53,548 nucleotides of DNA from positions 1 to 53,548 of the forward strand of contig CAIONS010000030.1 of the NCBI GenBank assembly GCA_903859715.1, in the 5' to 3' direction. Source of the DNA: an uncultured Opitutia bacterium. GTDB lineage: Bacteria; Verrucomicrobiota; Verrucomicrobiia; Opitutales; Opitutaceae. The position numbers were made by a program, and so were the translations under genes. Position 1 is the first letter of the stretch. Each line of letters starts with the position of its first letter. The notes beneath the pieces are model-generated. The model saw nothing but the letters and a program-made list of their open reading frames with translations. It was not told the DNA's origin and did not search any database. Below, piece after piece: positions 36,322-44,221 of this stretch.

Positions 36322-37134
36322 TCACCAGCTCCGGAACAGCAATTGCTGCTCCAGCGTGTAGCGCGCCAGCGTTTCCGGTCGGATATTCTGCGGCTCGTCC
36401 ATCGTGCCGATGTTCTGCGACTTCATCCAATACGGCCCGTAGCCGATGTGCAGCGTCTTGCGCGTCCGGCCCGAGCGGATCGATTTGCCGCCGTGTCGCA
36501 GGTGCTCGGTGAACAGGATCGCGTCGCCCGCCTTGACCGGCAGTCCGATCATGCCCGGCTCCGCGTCGGAATCGTTCGTGCCATAAGGTGTCGGGAAATT
36601 GCCCTTGTGCGTCGCCGGCACGACGCAAAACGGACCGTCCTCCGCCTCCACGTCGCGCACAAAATACACCATGCGCACCATCATGCAGTCGATGCCGTTG
36701 CCGTTGAAACCGTAGCGGTACTTCGCCGCGATCGGCCCGCCCATGTGCGCGGTGGTCTGGTTGCTGGGATAGCGGATGCGGATCTCGGAATTGTTGATCG
36801 TCGGCCGGTCCTGCACGATCGCGCGGATGAGCGCCATCGTCGGCGCATGCTCGACGAGCAGGTCAAACGCCGGGTCCGCGTTGAAAAAATCCTCGATGAT
36901 CAGCGTCTTGCCCGGCTCGCGCTCGCCCGAGGCCAGGTAGCCTTTCTCCGGGCTCACATGATACTCCGGCCCCCAGACGCTCTTCTTCAGCGGCGCCTGC
37001 TTCACGCGCGTCGCCGCATGCTCTTCCAACCCATCCATCGCGGTCGCCAGCTTGGTGCACTCCGCCGCGTTCAGGATGCCGGGCAGCACGAGATAGCCCA
37101 GCCGGTCGAATTCGTATTTTTGAATGTCAGTCAT
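36322..37134 (-). CDS. PhyH-family protein with HxG in place of the HxD iron motif
   Basis: A 270-residue protein of the phytanoyl-CoA dioxygenase superfamily (FDRLGYLVLPGILNAAE, DVEAEDGPFCVVPATHKGNF, KAGDAILFTEHLRHG). The distal iron ligand His214 and Arg residues for 2-oxoglutarate (SGRTRKTLHI) are in place. At the first iron-binding site the sequence is His130-Met131-Gly132 (TTAHMGGP), where dioxygenases have HxD/E. I recall similar HGG-type members in Planctomycetes and Verrucomicrobia, so this may be a subfamily trait. Substrate and reaction are unknown. It lies 13 bp downstream of the phosphorylase gene on the same strand. Confidence 0.82.
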   Translation of the reverse strand: MTDIQKYEFDRLGYLVLPGILNAAECTKLATAMDGLEEHAATRVKQAPLKKSVWGPEYHVSPEKGYLASGEREPGKTLIIEDFFNADPAFDLLVEHAPTMALIRAIVQDRPTINNSEIRIRYPSNQTTAHMGGPIAAKYRYGFNGNGIDCMMVRMVYFVRDVEAEDGPFCVVPATHKGNFPTPYGTNDSDAEPGMIGLPVKAGDAILFTEHLRHGGKSIRSGRTRKTLHIGYGPYWMKSQNIGTMDEPQNIRPETLARYTLEQQLLFRSW

Positions 37135-37147
37135 GGGGGGATTTTGC

Positions 37148-37846
37148 TCAGCCCAGGATCTCCAGCATCCGCGTAAACAACCGGTTCACCTTCGCCTGGT
37201 TGTCCTTCACGAGATCCTTGAACTTCGCAAAGTCGATCTCCGTGCCTTCGAGCCCGTTCGCATAGTTGTCGATCAGCGCGAGGCTGTTGTACCGCAGCCC
37301 CGCCTCCGTGCAGAGGTCGGCCTCGTGCGCCGCCGTCATGCCGATGACATCGCCCCACGACTGCACGATCCGGATTTCCGCCTTCGTCTCGAACCGCGGC
37401 CCGCGCATCTGCACATAGACCTTGCCCGGATGGATCGTGAATTCCGGCGCGAGCTTTTCGAGCAGCAGCGGGATGAGGTTGTTCGCGATCCCCGGCGCAC
37501 CGCCCTTCAGCTCGGTGTCGTAGAACGTCGCCGGCCCCTGCTGCAGGCCCACATAGTCGCTGCACGAGACAAATGTGCCGGGCGGCAGCTCCTTCTTCAG
37601 CGAGCCCACCGAGTTGAGCGACACCACATCCTGGAATCCGAGGTCCGCCAGCGCGCGGATGTTGGCGCGGTAGTTGATCGAGTGCGGCGGCAGCGGAAAC
37701 GCGTAGCCGTGCCGGTTGATCAGCGCCATGTCGCCCTTCGCCTTGTACGTGACCGGCCCGTGCGCCGTCTGGATGGTCTTCACCTCCCACGCCGAAAACA
37801 GCGTGGAGTTGACGATGCTGGTGCCACTGATGAAGGCGACTTTCAT
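37148..37846 (-). CDS. Nucleoside phosphorylase, MTAP/PNP-II family
   Basis: A 232-residue enzyme of the trimeric methylthioadenosine/purine nucleoside phosphorylase family. Seen: the N-terminal phosphate loop region VAFISGTSIVNS, the LINRHGYAFPLPPHSINYRAN loop, VGSLKKELPPG, and the base/ribose site MRGPRFETKAEIRI with GDVIGMTAAHEADLC. It likely releases a base from MTA or a purine nucleoside. At 232 residues it is shorter than human MTAP (283). Start: MKVAFISG at 37846. The in-frame extension to 37900 lacks family similarity. The next gene downstream, 13 bp away, encodes the HxG PhyH protein. Confidence 0.85.
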   Translation of the reverse strand: MKVAFISGTSIVNSTLFSAWEVKTIQTAHGPVTYKAKGDMALINRHGYAFPLPPHSINYRANIRALADLGFQDVVSLNSVGSLKKELPPGTFVSCSDYVGLQQGPATFYDTELKGGAPGIANNLIPLLLEKLAPEFTIHPGKVYVQMRGPRFETKAEIRIVQSWGDVIGMTAAHEADLCTEAGLRYNSLALIDNYANGLEGTEIDFAKFKDLVKDNQAKVNRLFTRMLEILG

Positions 37847-37951
37847 GCCGGTACTCACACCCCCCGGCCGCCCGGTCACAACATGAAAAACCATAGACAA
37901 TCGTCCGTACTCGCGCTCTGTTTGTCCCGCCCTTCAACCTCAATCCCTTTA

Positions 37952-38062
37952 ACCACGGATTTCACGGCTGCCCCGGATTGAGATCGGAATCGTCGATGTT
38001 CGTGACCCGGCTTCTTTCGTTCGTGGCTTTTTTGGATCCGTGTGATTCGCGAAATCCGCGGT
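37952..38062. repeat. Inverted repeat, family M (ACCACGGATTTCACGG)
   Basis: Left arm 37952-37978 and right arm 38036-38062 are imperfect complements (about 20 of 27). It lies between divergent phosphorylase and M48 genes. Confidence 0.75.
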
Positions 38063-38111
38063 CGCGAATTTCCCCAGGCTTTCCCCACCCCAAGCCCCAA
38101 TCCGCCCTCAA

Positions 38112-39293
38112 ATGATTCCCCCTACCCTGACCTCCCCCAACAAGCTCACCGTTCCGAAGGAAGAAACCTACTTCACCTTTGCCGTCATCGTCTCGGTCAT
38201 CGCCTGGGCCGCCCTGGCTATCACGATCGTCGGTTTGTTCTACGCGCTCCTCATCGCGTTTTTCATCTGGATGGGCAACGGCCTCCTCGCCGCGCACCTC
38301 CGTTCCGAAGCCGTTCAGGTCAACGAGCAACAGTTGCCCCGGCTGTATGCCGCCTACCGTGAGGTCTGCGCAAAATTCAATCTCGATGAGCCGCCCGATC
38401 TTTATGTCGTGCAAGCCGGGGGCGCGCTCAATGCCTTTGCCGCCCGGCACGCGGGCCGCAGCTTTGTCGTCGTCTTTTCGGACTTCGTCGACGCCCTCGG
38501 GACCGACAGCGCCGAGATGAAGTTCATCCTCGGCCATGAGATCGGCCACCTGCGCAGCCGGCACATTCTGAAACAGATCCTGCTCGCCCCCGGTTTGATC
38601 ACGCCCCTGCTCGGGCCGGCCTACCGTCGTTCTTGGGAAACCTCCTGTGACCGTTATGGTGCGTTTGCCGCGCAGGACATCAACGCCTCGACGCGCGCCA
38701 TGATGGTGCTTTCCGGCGGCAAGGATCACGCCAAGGAGCTCCAAGCCGGGCCTTTCGCCGACCAGCACTACCACGAGCGCGGCTTCTTTGTTTCGTTGCA
38801 TGAGCTGTCGTCGACCTATCCGACCTTGAGCAAACGCGTCACGGACCTGCTTGCCTTGGAAACAGGAATTCCCGCCGAGCGCCCGCCCCGCAATCCGTTC
38901 GCCTACTTGTTTGCCTCCTTCGTCCCCGGCGGCAATACCGGCGCTCCGGCCAATGCACTGATCTTTGTCGTGATCATCGGTCTGCTGGCAGCCATGGCCA
39001 TCCCCGCGTTTCAAAAAGTGCGCGAAGCCTCGCAGCTCAAGGTCTGCCTCAACAACGAACGCATGCTCTCGGCGGCCTTCGATCAGGCCGTGCTGGAGAA
39101 CGGCAAGCCCCCGACCTCCGTGGCCGAGCTGGTGGGCCCAGGCAAATACATCAAGCAAATGCCGGTATGCCTGAATGGCGGCACTTATGTGATTCCGCGT
39201 GGTGCGACGTCCGGCGAGGAAATCTTCTGCACGGTACACGGCACGATGGAAAACATTCAGCGCAAGTTTAACCCCACCGCCGTCCGCCACTGA
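38112..39293 (+). CDS. M48-family metalloprotease fused to a type-IV-pilin-like C-terminal segment
   Basis: A 393-residue protein. Two N-terminal membrane helices lie at about residues 20-55. The zinc protease domain has HEIGH (His142, Glu143, His146) and the third ligand Glu176 in SWETSCDRYG, as in HtpX and other M48 peptidases. A Pro-rich linker follows, then a hydrophobic helix at 283-300 (LIFVVIIGLLAAMAIPAF) running into QKVREAS. This is the N-terminal helix of type IV pilins and pseudopilins, followed by the small pseudopilin-like module LKVCLNNERMLSAAFDQ and CLNGGTYVI with a final CTVHGT. There is no prepilin cleavage site ahead of it. Here the pilin helix is probably just a membrane anchor. 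Confidence 0.85.
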   Translation: MIPPTLTSPNKLTVPKEETYFTFAVIVSVIAWAALAITIVGLFYALLIAFFIWMGNGLLAAHLRSEAVQVNEQQLPRLYAAYREVCAKFNLDEPPDLYVVQAGGALNAFAARHAGRSFVVVFSDFVDALGTDSAEMKFILGHEIGHLRSRHILKQILLAPGLITPLLGPAYRRSWETSCDRYGAFAAQDINASTRAMMVLSGGKDHAKELQAGPFADQHYHERGFFVSLHELSSTYPTLSKRVTDLLALETGIPAERPPRNPFAYLFASFVPGGNTGAPANALIFVVIIGLLAAMAIPAFQKVREASQLKVCLNNERMLSAAFDQAVLENGKPPTSVAELVGPGKYIKQMPVCLNGGTYVIPRGATSGEEIFCTVHGTMENIQRKFNPTAVRH

Positions 39294-39330
39294 TCCGATC
39301 CCCGGCTTCGCGCCCTTCGCCTGCGTCTTC

Positions 39331-39367
39331 CAATCGAAAATTCAAAATCGAAATTCCAAAATCTGCC
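39331..39367. repeat. Single repeat arm abutting the esterase start codon
   Basis: AATCGAAAATTCAAAATCG followed by AAATTCCAAAATC, tandem variants of an 8-10-nt AT-rich word, unlike the GC-rich surroundings. It lies directly before the ATG at 39368. Confidence 0.65.
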
Positions 39368-40333
39368 ATGCCCCTGATCGACAAACCTCTCTCCGAACTC
39401 AAAACGTACGCCGGCCGGAATCCCCGCCCGGCGGACTACGACGCCTATTGGGCCGCCGCGCTCAAGGAGCTCGACGCCACCGATCCCAAGCCGGAGCTCG
39501 TCCCGACGAAGGAGATCACCCCGCGCCACAGCGAGGCATTCGACCTATGGTTCACCGGCGTGGGCGGCGCGCGCGTGTACGCCAAGTACGTCCGCCCGAA
39601 AAAATCCTCCGGCAAGAATCCCGCCGTGCTCCAGTTCCACGGGTACACCGGCAACAGCGGTGATTTCTCCGGCCGCCTCGCGTGGTCCGGCGAAGGCTTC
39701 TGCGTCGCCGCCATGGACTGCCGCGGCCAGGGCGGCCGCTCCGAGGACGCCGGCGCTGTGAAGGGCACGACGTACCGAGGCCAGATCATCCGCGGTCTCG
39801 ACGACCCTGATCCGCGCAAGCTGCTTTACCGGCAGATCTTTCTCGATACCGCGCAACTCGCCCGCGTGCTGATGAGTTTCCCCGAGGTCGACGCCGCGCG
39901 CGTCGGCGCAATGGGCGGGTCCCAAGGCGGCGCGCTCACCCTCGCCTGCGCCGCGCTCGAGCCGCGCATCAAACGCGCCGCGCCGGTCTTCCCGTTTCTC
40001 TGCGACTACCAACGCGTCTGGGAAATGGATCAGGCCAAGGATGCCTACGACGAGCTGCGCACGTGGTTCCGCCAGTTCGACCCGCTGCATGCCCGCGAGC
40101 AGGAAATCTTCACGAAGCTCGGCTATATCGACTGCCAGCACCTCGCGCCACGGATCAAGGCCGAAGTCCTGATGTTCACCGGCCTGATGGATTCAGTTTG
40201 TCCGCCGAGCACGCAGTACGCCGCCTACAACAAGATCACGTCCAAGAAGGATGTCGTCCTCTACCCCGACTACGGCCACGAAGGCCTCCCCGGCGAAAGC
40301 GACCGGACATTTAATTTTATGCTGGGGCTTTGA
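39368..40333 (+). CDS. Carbohydrate esterase family 7 (acetylxylan esterase / cephalosporin-C deacetylase-like)
   Basis: A 321-residue alpha/beta hydrolase of the CE7 type. The PADYDAYWAAAL opening, oxyanion RGQGGRS, nucleophile Ser185 in GGSQGGAL, Asp275 in TGLMDSVCPPS and His304 in DYGHEG all match the family. CE7 enzymes remove acetyl groups from xylo-oligosaccharides and related compounds. There is no signal peptide, so it acts on imported, already shortened substrates. No glycoside hydrolase or transporter is adjacent. Confidence 0.93.
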   Translation: MPLIDKPLSELKTYAGRNPRPADYDAYWAAALKELDATDPKPELVPTKEITPRHSEAFDLWFTGVGGARVYAKYVRPKKSSGKNPAVLQFHGYTGNSGDFSGRLAWSGEGFCVAAMDCRGQGGRSEDAGAVKGTTYRGQIIRGLDDPDPRKLLYRQIFLDTAQLARVLMSFPEVDAARVGAMGGSQGGALTLACAALEPRIKRAAPVFPFLCDYQRVWEMDQAKDAYDELRTWFRQFDPLHAREQEIFTKLGYIDCQHLAPRIKAEVLMFTGLMDSVCPPSTQYAAYNKITSKKDVVLYPDYGHEGLPGESDRTFNFMLGL

Positions 40334-40377
40334 GGCACTCCAGTAGTCCAAGAGTCGAATATCTTTCACCGGATAAC

Positions 40378-40896
40378 ATGATTCCGGCTATTCTTCGGTT
40401 TCGTCCGTTCGAAAAGCGCCACGCCCTGGAGATGCTATCTTGGCGTTATGCTCCGCCGTACGACATGTACAATGCAGCCGAGCCTACAGCCGAAGCGGCC
40501 GTCCACGCTCTACTGCGACCCGAATTTCATTACACGGCTGTATTTGACGAGCGGGATGAAATGATAGCGTTTCGTTGTTTTGGTCCCGACGCACAGGTAT
40601 CAGGCGGCGACTACACGGCGCAAGCGTTGGACCTAGGAGGAGGCTTGCGTCCCAATTTAACCGGGAAAGGAATCGGCCGATACGTCATCGCTGCTGCGAT
40701 GAATTATGCCATCGCTCAATTCCACCCACACTTTTTTCGCGTCACTGTGGCCAGCTTCAACCACCGCGCGAAAAAAGTGTGTGTGAAGCTTGGCTATAAA
40801 GTGCTCAGCGAATTCATCCGTCCGTCCGACGGACTGAAATTTGAAATCATGACCCAAACAGCGCAAAAATCTGCGCTTACCATTCCGATAGAGTAG
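40378..40896 (+). CDS. GNAT-family N-acetyltransferase
   Basis: A 172-residue GCN5-related acetyltransferase. The acetyl-CoA-binding motif reads LTGKGIGRYVIAAAMNYA, followed by FRVTVASFNHRAKKVCVKLGY, the usual motif B with Tyr near the end. The N terminus LRFRPFEKRHALEMLSW is also typical. Substrate unknown. Base composition and codon choice are clearly less GC-rich than the neighbours, suggesting recent acquisition. The frame extends upstream to 40330, but the ATG at 40378 fits the family. Confidence 0.85.
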   Translation: MIPAILRFRPFEKRHALEMLSWRYAPPYDMYNAAEPTAEAAVHALLRPEFHYTAVFDERDEMIAFRCFGPDAQVSGGDYTAQALDLGGGLRPNLTGKGIGRYVIAAAMNYAIAQFHPHFFRVTVASFNHRAKKVCVKLGYKVLSEFIRPSDGLKFEIMTQTAQKSALTIPIE

Positions 40897-40959
40897 TTCG
40901 AAATGATCGGCTGATTTAATTGTGATTGAACGGACGAGCGCCCGCACCCACCAACCCAT

Positions 40960-41021
40960 GCGGGCACGGGACGTGCCCGCCCACCCTTTCCTTCGCCGCT
41001 TCGCGCCTTTGCGATTCAACC
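40960..41021. repeat. GC hairpin followed by a single family K arm
   Basis: GCGGGCACG (40960-40968) and CGTGCCCGC (40972-40980) form a perfect 9-bp hairpin. It is followed by CTTCGCCGCTTCGCGCCTTT and GCGATTCAAC (40990-41021), a copy of the family K arm seen paired at 42669-42765. It lies upstream of the 83-aa gene. No T-run is present. Confidence 0.65.
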
Positions 41022-41053
41022 TCTCCCCGCTCCACCTTTTCCCGACTCACTTT

Positions 41054-41305
41054 ATGGAATCATCCCCCAATCTCCGCACCATGGCTGAGTATTACATTCG
41101 CGGTCTGACCGAGGGTTTCATCACCGCCGCGCAAGTCATTGCCTGGGCCGATGAGGTCATCGTCGCCGCGCCCAAGACCGAGGACTGGATGCTCGACATC
41201 TCGACCGCCGGTCCCGACGACCGCATGGGCGTCCTGCATCACCTTCACGCCGTCCAAGGCGAGGTCGATGCCGCCGCCCTGCAGCGCCTGCTGGAGAAAA
41301 AGTAA
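41054..41305 (+). CDS. Small protein of unknown function (83 aa)
   Basis: An 83-residue, predicted helical, soluble protein (TMAEYYIRGLTEGFITAAQV, then GVLHHLHAVQGEVDAAALQRL). No cysteines, signal or known domain. An open frame reaches back to 40922 but runs through a repeat, so the internal ATG at 41054 is preferred. I do not recognise the family. Confidence 0.6.
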   Translation: MESSPNLRTMAEYYIRGLTEGFITAAQVIAWADEVIVAAPKTEDWMLDISTAGPDDRMGVLHHLHAVQGEVDAAALQRLLEKK

Positions 41306-41332
41306 TCCCGCAGGCCCGGCTCAACCCGCCGG

Positions 41333-41357
41333 GTAGCAGCCGAGGTAACGAGGCTGG
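41333..41357 (+). repeat. Family B repeat arm
   Basis: GTAGCAGCCGAGGTAACGAG then GCTGG, 28 nt after the stop of the 83-aa gene. The nearest inverted partner is 42773-42796, so the two bracket the 150-aa and secreted-protein genes. Confidence 0.75.
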
Positions 41358-41408
41358 GATTGATTCGCCGTTGCCACCCCCGGCCTCATCCGCCAGCCTG
41401 AGCGGGTC

Positions 41409-41861
41409 ATGGACCCCACTGAACGCGAGCTGCGTGACATGCTGGCGGATAACCGGCTGGTTCGCTGGCCGACCGAGCCGCAGTGGAATGCGATCTGGCT
41501 CGCCGCCAATGCCAAGGGCCACACCGGAGGAGTCTCGGCCGCCGTGCATCAAGTGGACCCCGGGCTGCTCAATCCCGAATGGGTCGAGATGATGGGTGTG
41601 GACCCGGCGGATGCCAAGATGCTGTGGGCCGAGATCTGCGTCCGGAACTCGGTCTCCCCTTTTGTGGAGGTGAATACGCCCTTCACTGACCGGCAGAAAG
41701 CCGAGGCCGCCTTCCAGCAGGACTACCAGGAACTCACCGCCCAAGGCTGGAAGGTCATCAGCAACGGCCCCGACGGCCTGGAACTCCAGGCGCCCCGCAA
41801 ACTCCTGACCGGCTGGCTCTCCAAGCCCGAGACCCGGTTCCTGCAGCGGCCGCCCCCGTAA
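41409..41861 (+). CDS. Protein of unknown function (150 aa)
   Basis: A 150-residue soluble protein with several Trp residues (VRWPTEPQWNAIWLAANAKG) and no signal peptide or membrane helix. The QDYQELTAQGWKVISNGPDG segment looks like a beta-rich end of a small domain. I do not recognise the family. It is flanked by family B repeats and is followed by a secreted-protein gene on the same strand. Confidence 0.55.
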   Translation: MDPTERELRDMLADNRLVRWPTEPQWNAIWLAANAKGHTGGVSAAVHQVDPGLLNPEWVEMMGVDPADAKMLWAEICVRNSVSPFVEVNTPFTDRQKAEAAFQQDYQELTAQGWKVISNGPDGLELQAPRKLLTGWLSKPETRFLQRPPP

Positions 41862-41887
41862 CCCCGCGTGTCCCGCACACTCGGTTC

Positions 41888-41922
41888 TCATCCGTGCGCC
41901 TTCGTGTCTGTTCGTGGTTCAC
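41888..41922. repeat. Single family J-like arm
   Basis: CATCCGTGCGCCTTCGTGTC then TGTTCGTGGTTCAC, matching the words of the right arm at 36248-36272. It lies in the 147-bp gap before the secreted-protein gene. The rest of the gap shows nothing clear. Confidence 0.6.
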
Positions 41923-42008
41923 TTCCCCACTCCGGTTTCCCCGGCTTTTTTCTGAATTCCCGGGATTGCAGGGAACTCCCGCGCCGGCAAACTGACCTCA
42001 TCATTCCC

Positions 42009-42659
42009 ATGCCACGCCCCCTGCGCCTTTCCCTCCTGACGGTGTTGCTTGCCCTCGGCCTCGCTTCCTCCGGCCACGCTCAATCCACCTCCGCGCCCAC
42101 GACCCGACCGGCGGCCGGGACCACCGTGTTCACCGATCCCACCAAGACCACGGGCACCCCCGATGCACCCGTCCCGGCAGAGCCCGCCAAACCGCCGCAC
42201 GAACGCGTCATGTCGGATGAGGTCGCGGCCACGCTGGCCGTCGGCATGCCCAAGTACAATCCGCCCAAGCCCGTCGTGAAGAAGCCCGACGACGAGCCCC
42301 GCGAGGAGGACAAGCCGAAGAACGGCATCGTGCGCCTCGAAAAGTACATCGTGCGCGAGAAGCGGCCGGCCATTTTCAAGGATGCCGACATCACCACCGC
42401 GGCCGGCAAGGCCGATCTCGCGCTGAAGCGCAACGCCGGCCTGCACGCCGGCAACGCGCTTGGGCTGAACGACCCCATCGCCCTCCAGATGTACCGGGAG
42501 CAGGAGCGGCTCGACAACATGGCCGAGCTCACCGACGAGGCCCGGTCGGCCAAACGCTCGGGTGACGCCGCCGCCGCCGATTACATCATGAAGCAGAGCC
42601 AGCAGACCTATCTGCGGGATGGCAATTTCGGCTCGCTCAACGAACTCGGCCCGAAATGA
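42009..42659 (+). CDS. Secreted protein of unknown function, proline- and charge-rich
   Basis: A 216-residue protein with a Sec signal peptide (LRLSLLTVLLALGLASSGHAQ). A low-complexity Thr/Pro/Ala stretch follows (about residues 25-65), then a highly charged segment (KKPDDEPREEDKPK), and a helical C-terminal part (about 140-210) ending in YLRDGNFGSLNELGPK. I recognise no family. The VRLEKYIVREKRPAIF motif in the middle recalls short segments in other verrucomicrobial exported proteins, but this is a loose impression. Confidence 0.65.
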   Translation: MPRPLRLSLLTVLLALGLASSGHAQSTSAPTTRPAAGTTVFTDPTKTTGTPDAPVPAEPAKPPHERVMSDEVAATLAVGMPKYNPPKPVVKKPDDEPREEDKPKNGIVRLEKYIVREKRPAIFKDADITTAAGKADLALKRNAGLHAGNALGLNDPIALQMYREQERLDNMAELTDEARSAKRSGDAAAADYIMKQSQQTYLRDGNFGSLNELGPK

Positions 42660-42668
42660 CCGGGGCGG

Positions 42669-42765
42669 TTGAAACGCGAAGGCGCGAAGGCCGGAACGAA
42701 GACTGAATTAGGGCGGCAGGGCTTTCTTCCGATCGGACTTTGCCCCTTCGCGCCTTTGCGTTTAA
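42669..42765. repeat. Inverted repeat, family K (GAAACGCGAAGGCGCGAAGG)
   Basis: The left arm 42669-42691 and right arm 42743-42765 are complementary with a few mismatches. It starts 10 nt after the stop of the secreted-protein gene and is followed at once by a family B arm at 42773. Confidence 0.8.
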
Positions 42766-42772
42766 AAAATAC

Positions 42773-42796
42773 CAGCCTCGCCACCTCGGCTGCTAC
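42773..42796 (-). repeat. Family B repeat arm touching a stop codon
   Basis: On the minus strand it reads GTAGCAGCCGAGGTGGCG then AGGCTG, immediately after (and overlapping by one base) the TAG stop of the 103-aa gene. Confidence 0.75.
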
Positions 42797-43107
42797 TATT
42801 CGGATCCGGCCTTGGCCAGCAGCGCCCGCGTGATCGCCTCGCGCTCCGCCTCGAGCGTGACGCTCGCCGCCGGCACTTTCCGGCCCGCCCGCGCATACCA
42901 GTAGCCGGCATTCGCATCGTCGCCTTCCACGCGGTGCAGGTAGGCGTGCACCCATGCACCGTCGCGGCTCCCGTCATCCTGCACGCCGGCATGCGCGCGG
43001 TCCCACCCACCTGAATCAGCTTTCCCGGCCGCATGCCAGAGCGCCTGCAGCGCGGGACTCATACCTGCGGGCGGGACGGGAGCGGCCAGAAATTCCTCAA
43101 ATGACAT
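42796..43107 (-). CDS. Small conserved protein of unknown function (103 aa)
   Basis: A 103-residue soluble protein. The sequence WDRAHAGVQDDGSRDGAWVH followed by AYLHRVEGDDANAGYWYARA is a pattern I recall from widespread uncharacterised proteins of bacteria and fungi (AHxxVQ, LHRxEGD, NAxYWYxRA). His and Glu in it could form an active site, but no function is known to me. Start: the ATG at 43105-43107 (MSFEEFLAAP), with an in-frame ATG five codons earlier as the alternative. It is divergent from birA across 55 bp. Confidence 0.72.
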   Translation of the reverse strand: MSFEEFLAAPVPPAGMSPALQALWHAAGKADSGGWDRAHAGVQDDGSRDGAWVHAYLHRVEGDDANAGYWYARAGRKVPAASVTLEAEREAITRALLAKAGSE

Positions 43108-43162
43108 TTGCCCACCCTGCACGGAGGCTGTCTAGTTTCAACTGCGTCCGCACCCCGCCTTC

Positions 43163-44155
43163 ATGCCCAGCACCGAACTCGTCATCCTTCGTGAATTGCT
43201 CGCCCGCGAACCCGGCTTCATGTCGGGCGCGGCGCTCGCCGCGAAGCTGGACATCAGCCGCGTGGCGGTCTGGCAGCACATGGAGAAGCTGCGGTCCCAG
43301 GGCTTTGAATTCGAGGTCGCGCGCGCGCGCGGCTACCGCCTCGTCCGCCGCCCGTCTGCCCTGCACGCCCTGTTTATTGCCGCACACCTCAAGGGCCGCG
43401 CGCGCGATTTTCCCATCACGGTGCTCGACGAAGTCGACAGCACCAACGACGAGGCCGCGCGCCAGCTGGCCGGCGGCCGCGCCGCGCCCTTCGTCATCCT
43501 CGCCCGCCGCCAGACCCGCGGCCGCGGCCGGCTCGGCCGCGCCTGGCACAGCGAGGCCAATGGCAATCTCTACGCCAGCTTCGCCTTCCGCCCGCAGCTC
43601 GCCCCCGCCCGCATGCCGACCTTCACACTCTGGATGGGCGTCAACGTCTGCGAGCTGATCGCGAACTTCTGCCGCAACGCCCCGGGCATCAAGTGGCCCA
43701 ACGACCTCCTCTTCGACGGACGCAAGGCCGGCGGCATGCTCACCGAGGCGCGCATTGACGCCGACCAGATCCGCGACCTCGTCTTCGGCCTCGGGCTCAA
43801 CCTCAACAGCCCCGCCGGCGCCTGGCCCGCCGACCTCGCCCGCCGCGCCATCTCGCTCGCCGAGCAGACCGCCGGCCCCATCGATCCCAATCGCTTCACT
43901 GCAGCGCTCATCGGCCGCGTGCTCCTCGCCTACACCCAGTTCGTCGACGGCGACCACCATAAGACGTTCGCCGACCTGTGGAACCGCCACGATGTCCTTC
44001 GCGGCCAACCGGTCACGGTCCTGCAGGGGACCAAGCGCTTCGCCGGCATTGCCGCGGGCGTGGACGACGCCGGCTCGCTCCTCGTCCGCCCCATCGGCGG
44101 TGGCCGGCCCCAGCGGTTCCATGCTGGCGACGTCACCCTCGAAAAAGACGCATGA
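43163..44155 (+). CDS. birA: Bifunctional biotin-protein ligase / biotin operon repressor
   Basis: A 330-residue BirA. The N-terminal winged helix (about residues 1-65, LAAKLDISRVAVWQHMEKLR) suggests DNA binding and autoregulation of biotin genes. The catalytic domain has the biotinyl-AMP loop GRGRLGRAW, KWPNDLLFDGRKAGGML and a C-terminal SH3-like domain. It attaches biotin to carboxylase carrier proteins. No biotin genes or BirA operator are adjacent. Confidence 0.95.
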   Translation: MPSTELVILRELLAREPGFMSGAALAAKLDISRVAVWQHMEKLRSQGFEFEVARARGYRLVRRPSALHALFIAAHLKGRARDFPITVLDEVDSTNDEAARQLAGGRAAPFVILARRQTRGRGRLGRAWHSEANGNLYASFAFRPQLAPARMPTFTLWMGVNVCELIANFCRNAPGIKWPNDLLFDGRKAGGMLTEARIDADQIRDLVFGLGLNLNSPAGAWPADLARRAISLAEQTAGPIDPNRFTAALIGRVLLAYTQFVDGDHHKTFADLWNRHDVLRGQPVTVLQGTKRFAGIAAGVDDAGSLLVRPIGGGRPQRFHAGDVTLEKDA

Positions 44156-44221
44156 AAACCGCGCCCCGCCGCGAAACATTCCTGTTTATTCGTGTCCATC
44201 GCTGATTCACCCTCTTCCCTG

